Positions 5,270 through 6,466 of a stretch of 6,466 nucleotides of DNA are shown here, piece by piece. The translations under genes and the position numbers were made by a program. The stretch is taken from assembly GCA_031273665.1 (NCBI GenBank), contig JAISRK010000083.1, positions 1 through 6,466 on the forward strand, given 5' to 3'. The first letter of the stretch is position 1. Every line of letters starts with the position of its first letter. The notes beneath the pieces are model-generated. The model searched no databases, was not told the origin of the DNA, and saw only the letters and a list, made by a program, of their open reading frames with translations. Source of the stretch: Holosporales bacterium. Its GTDB lineage: Bacteria; Pseudomonadota; Alphaproteobacteria; UBA3830; JAIRMZ01.

Positions 5270-5293
5270 TCCTAATAAAAGTGAAGATGAATT

Positions 5294-5974
5294 ATGCCGC
5301 AAGTTATTTTTAATGGGCCAGTTGGGCGGTTGGAAGGACGCTATCATCATAGCAATTCTTCTGATGCTCCTGTTGCTTTGATTTTGCACCCTCACCCTTT
5401 GCAAGGGGGGACAATGAACAACCGTGTCACGCACACGCTTTATCGTGCTTTCGCAGAGCATGGAGCCTCGGTTTTGCGCTTTAATTTTCGTGGTGTGGGA
5501 TGCTCAGAGGGGACATTCAGCAATGGAGAAGGGGAATTAGCTGATGCCGCTGCTGCGTTAGATTGGATGCAGTCTATCAATCAAAGTACTCGTCCACTAT
5601 GGGTGGCCGGTTTTTCTTTTGGCGCATGGATCGCCATGCAACTCTTAATGCGACGACCGGAGGTTGCGGGATTTATCTCTGTCAGTCCTCCAACAAACCT
5701 GTATGACTTTAACTTCTTAGCCCCATGTCCTGTCTCTGGGCTGATTCTTTATGGGGAAAAAGACACTATTATTCAGGCAGAGACGCTAGAGCGTCTGATC
5801 GCGAAGCTAAGCGCACAAAAGGGGATTACGATCAATTATCGAGTCATTCCAAACGCCGACCACTTTTACACAAGTAATATCGAAGATGTATACCAGCACA
5901 CGGTAGACTACGTTTCTTCTTATTCATACATTATTCAAGAACCGAAGAGGCGCTCTCGTGTAGCTAGCGGTTAA
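5294..5974 (+). CDS. Alpha/beta hydrolase, COG2945 type
   Basis: This is a cytoplasmic serine hydrolase of the alpha/beta fold; the substrate is unknown. The 226 residues carry the expected catalytic set: nucleophile Ser108 in the elbow GFSFG (106-110), a likely acid Asp157 in YGEKDTII, and His190 in NADHFY. LILHPHPLQGGTMNN (29-43) and LRFNFRGVGCSEG (61-73) are typical of this small-hydrolase family, the second including the oxyanion region. No signal peptide is seen. An in-frame TGA lies two codons before the ATG, so the start is well fixed although the ribosome binding site is weak (GAAGATGA). It is the first gene of a two-gene unit with tyrS 14 nt downstream, and diverges from potF. Family assignment is strong; esterase or peptidase activity is only inference. 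Confidence 0.88.
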   Translation: MPQVIFNGPVGRLEGRYHHSNSSDAPVALILHPHPLQGGTMNNRVTHTLYRAFAEHGASVLRFNFRGVGCSEGTFSNGEGELADAAAALDWMQSINQSTRPLWVAGFSFGAWIAMQLLMRRPEVAGFISVSPPTNLYDFNFLAPCPVSGLILYGEKDTIIQAETLERLIAKLSAQKGITINYRVIPNADHFYTSNIEDVYQHTVDYVSSYSYIIQEPKRRSRVASG

Positions 5975-5988
5975 AGGGAGAGAAGATC

Positions 5989-6466
5989 ATGGCATCTCAC
6001 GCTTTTAAATCTTCTGTGTTGCGCGAAGCAGCGGCACGCGGTTTCATTAACCAAAATACGGACATCGAACAACTGGATCTACGCCTTGCGGAAGGCCCGG
6101 TGACATTGTACTTAGGCTGCGATGCAACGGCTGAAAGCCTGCATGTTGGGCATCTTATTCCTATAATGTTACTCCGCCTCTTTCAAAAGCATGGACATCG
6201 TCCTATCGCGCTTGTTGGCGGTGGAACGAGTAAAATCGGGGATCCTTCTTTTCGCAGCACAATACGTCCTATGCTTTCGGAAGAAGCGCTTGCTCGCAAC
6301 ATCAATGGTATTCGTCTCAGCTACGCGCCGTACATCCGATTCGGAACACAAAATAATGACGGCAAGCTGGTAGACAACGCGGAATGGTTGGATCGGCTAG
6401 AATACATTCCTTTTCTGCGTGAAATCGGACGCCACTTCCCTATGGGGCGGTTGCTTTCGCTGGAAT
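5989..6466 (+). CDS. tyrS: Tyrosyl-tRNA synthetase (N-terminal part, cut by window edge)
   Basis: TyrRS charges tRNA-Tyr with tyrosine in the cytoplasm. About 159 codons are visible before the right edge. The class I catalytic motifs are clear: TLYLGCDATAESLHVGHLIPIM around residues 39-60, with the HIGH-type motif HVGH at 52-55, then LVGGGTSKIGDPS at 75-87, where tyrosine and ATP are bound. NDGKLVDNAEWLDRLEYIPFLREIGRHF follows in the pattern expected for TyrRS. The start is supported by AAAGGGAGAG, a strong purine-rich ribosome binding site just upstream, and by the 14-nt gap after the hydrolase stop. The KMSKS loop and the S4-like tRNA-binding domain lie beyond the window. The two genes probably share the promoter at 5241-5269. 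Confidence 0.95.
   Translation, partial: MASHAFKSSVLREAAARGFINQNTDIEQLDLRLAEGPVTLYLGCDATAESLHVGHLIPIMLLRLFQKHGHRPIALVGGGTSKIGDPSFRSTIRPMLSEEALARNINGIRLSYAPYIRFGTQNNDGKLVDNAEWLDRLEYIPFLREIGRHFPMGRLLSLE

Larger units (their letters stand above)
4958..5293. other. Divergent control region between potF and the hydrolase gene
   Basis: This 336-bp stretch carries no credible gene. It holds, from left to right: the potF ribosome binding site; an 8-bp palindrome GAGCGCTC (4977-4984) flanked by CTGAG/CTCAG; several scattered TCTGAG copies (4980-5040); an imperfect 25-bp palindrome (5092-5116); an A/T palindrome AAAAATTTTT (5160-5170); two GCCGTT copies exactly 10 bp apart (5211 and 5221); and a promoter-like pair toward the hydrolase (5241-5269). 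No clear promoter toward potF was recognised. Confidence 0.6.

Noticed and set aside
5195..5461. 88-codon minus-strand ORF over the hydrolase start
   Set aside because: It is antisense to the hydrolase and has no supporting motifs or ribosome binding site.

Overview
The window looks like ordinary chromosome of a flagellated alphaproteobacterium. The pointers are: an EF-P with the family wording common in alphaproteobacteria (KGQTA.SSYKPA.LENG near the C-terminus), its tight pairing with an inositol-monophosphatase-family gene, a PotF/PotG pair of the alphaproteobacterial/gammaproteobacterial putrescine type, a TyrRS with an LHVGH signature, and a TTAA-N7-TTAA motif of the CtrA kind beside flagellar genes. 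The genus cannot be told from this sequence. I see no phage, insertion sequence, CRISPR array, tRNA or rRNA.

Layout, left to right. (1) 1-586, minus strand: flgC (cut by the left edge) and flgB, rod proteins of the flagellar basal body, transcribed leftwards out of the window. (2) 587-689: a compact divergent control region holding a perfect 8-bp inverted repeat and a TTAA-N7-TTAA box. (3) 690-968, plus strand: csrA, an RNA-binding translational regulator often tied to flagellar control. (4) 969-1086: two small hairpins between convergent genes. (5) 1087-2436, minus strand: efp followed 3 nt later by an inositol-monophosphatase-family gene; a 21-codon candidate leader ORF with a Pro-Pro pair lies just upstream of efp. 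(6) 2642-4957, minus strand: potF and potG, the binding protein and ATPase of a polyamine importer, joined stop-to-start; the permease genes potH and potI that usually follow are not here. (7) 4958-5293: a 336-bp divergent control region with an imperfect palindrome and a sigma70-like promoter. (8) 5294-6466, plus strand: a COG2945-type alpha/beta hydrolase and, 14 nt later, the start of tyrS, which runs off the right edge.

Themes. csrA faces flgB/flgC across a shared control region, suggesting joint control of motility. Polyamine uptake (potFG), EF-P and TyrRS all bear on translation, but nothing here proves they are co-regulated. The gene content is mostly core. The points that deserve a second look are regulatory (CtrA-like box, palindromes, the Pro-Pro leader ORF before efp, a CsrA-like GGA site on the potF ribosome binding site) and a few substitutions at expected ligand positions in PotF and the phosphatase. 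I did not find convincing evidence of a wholly new system.
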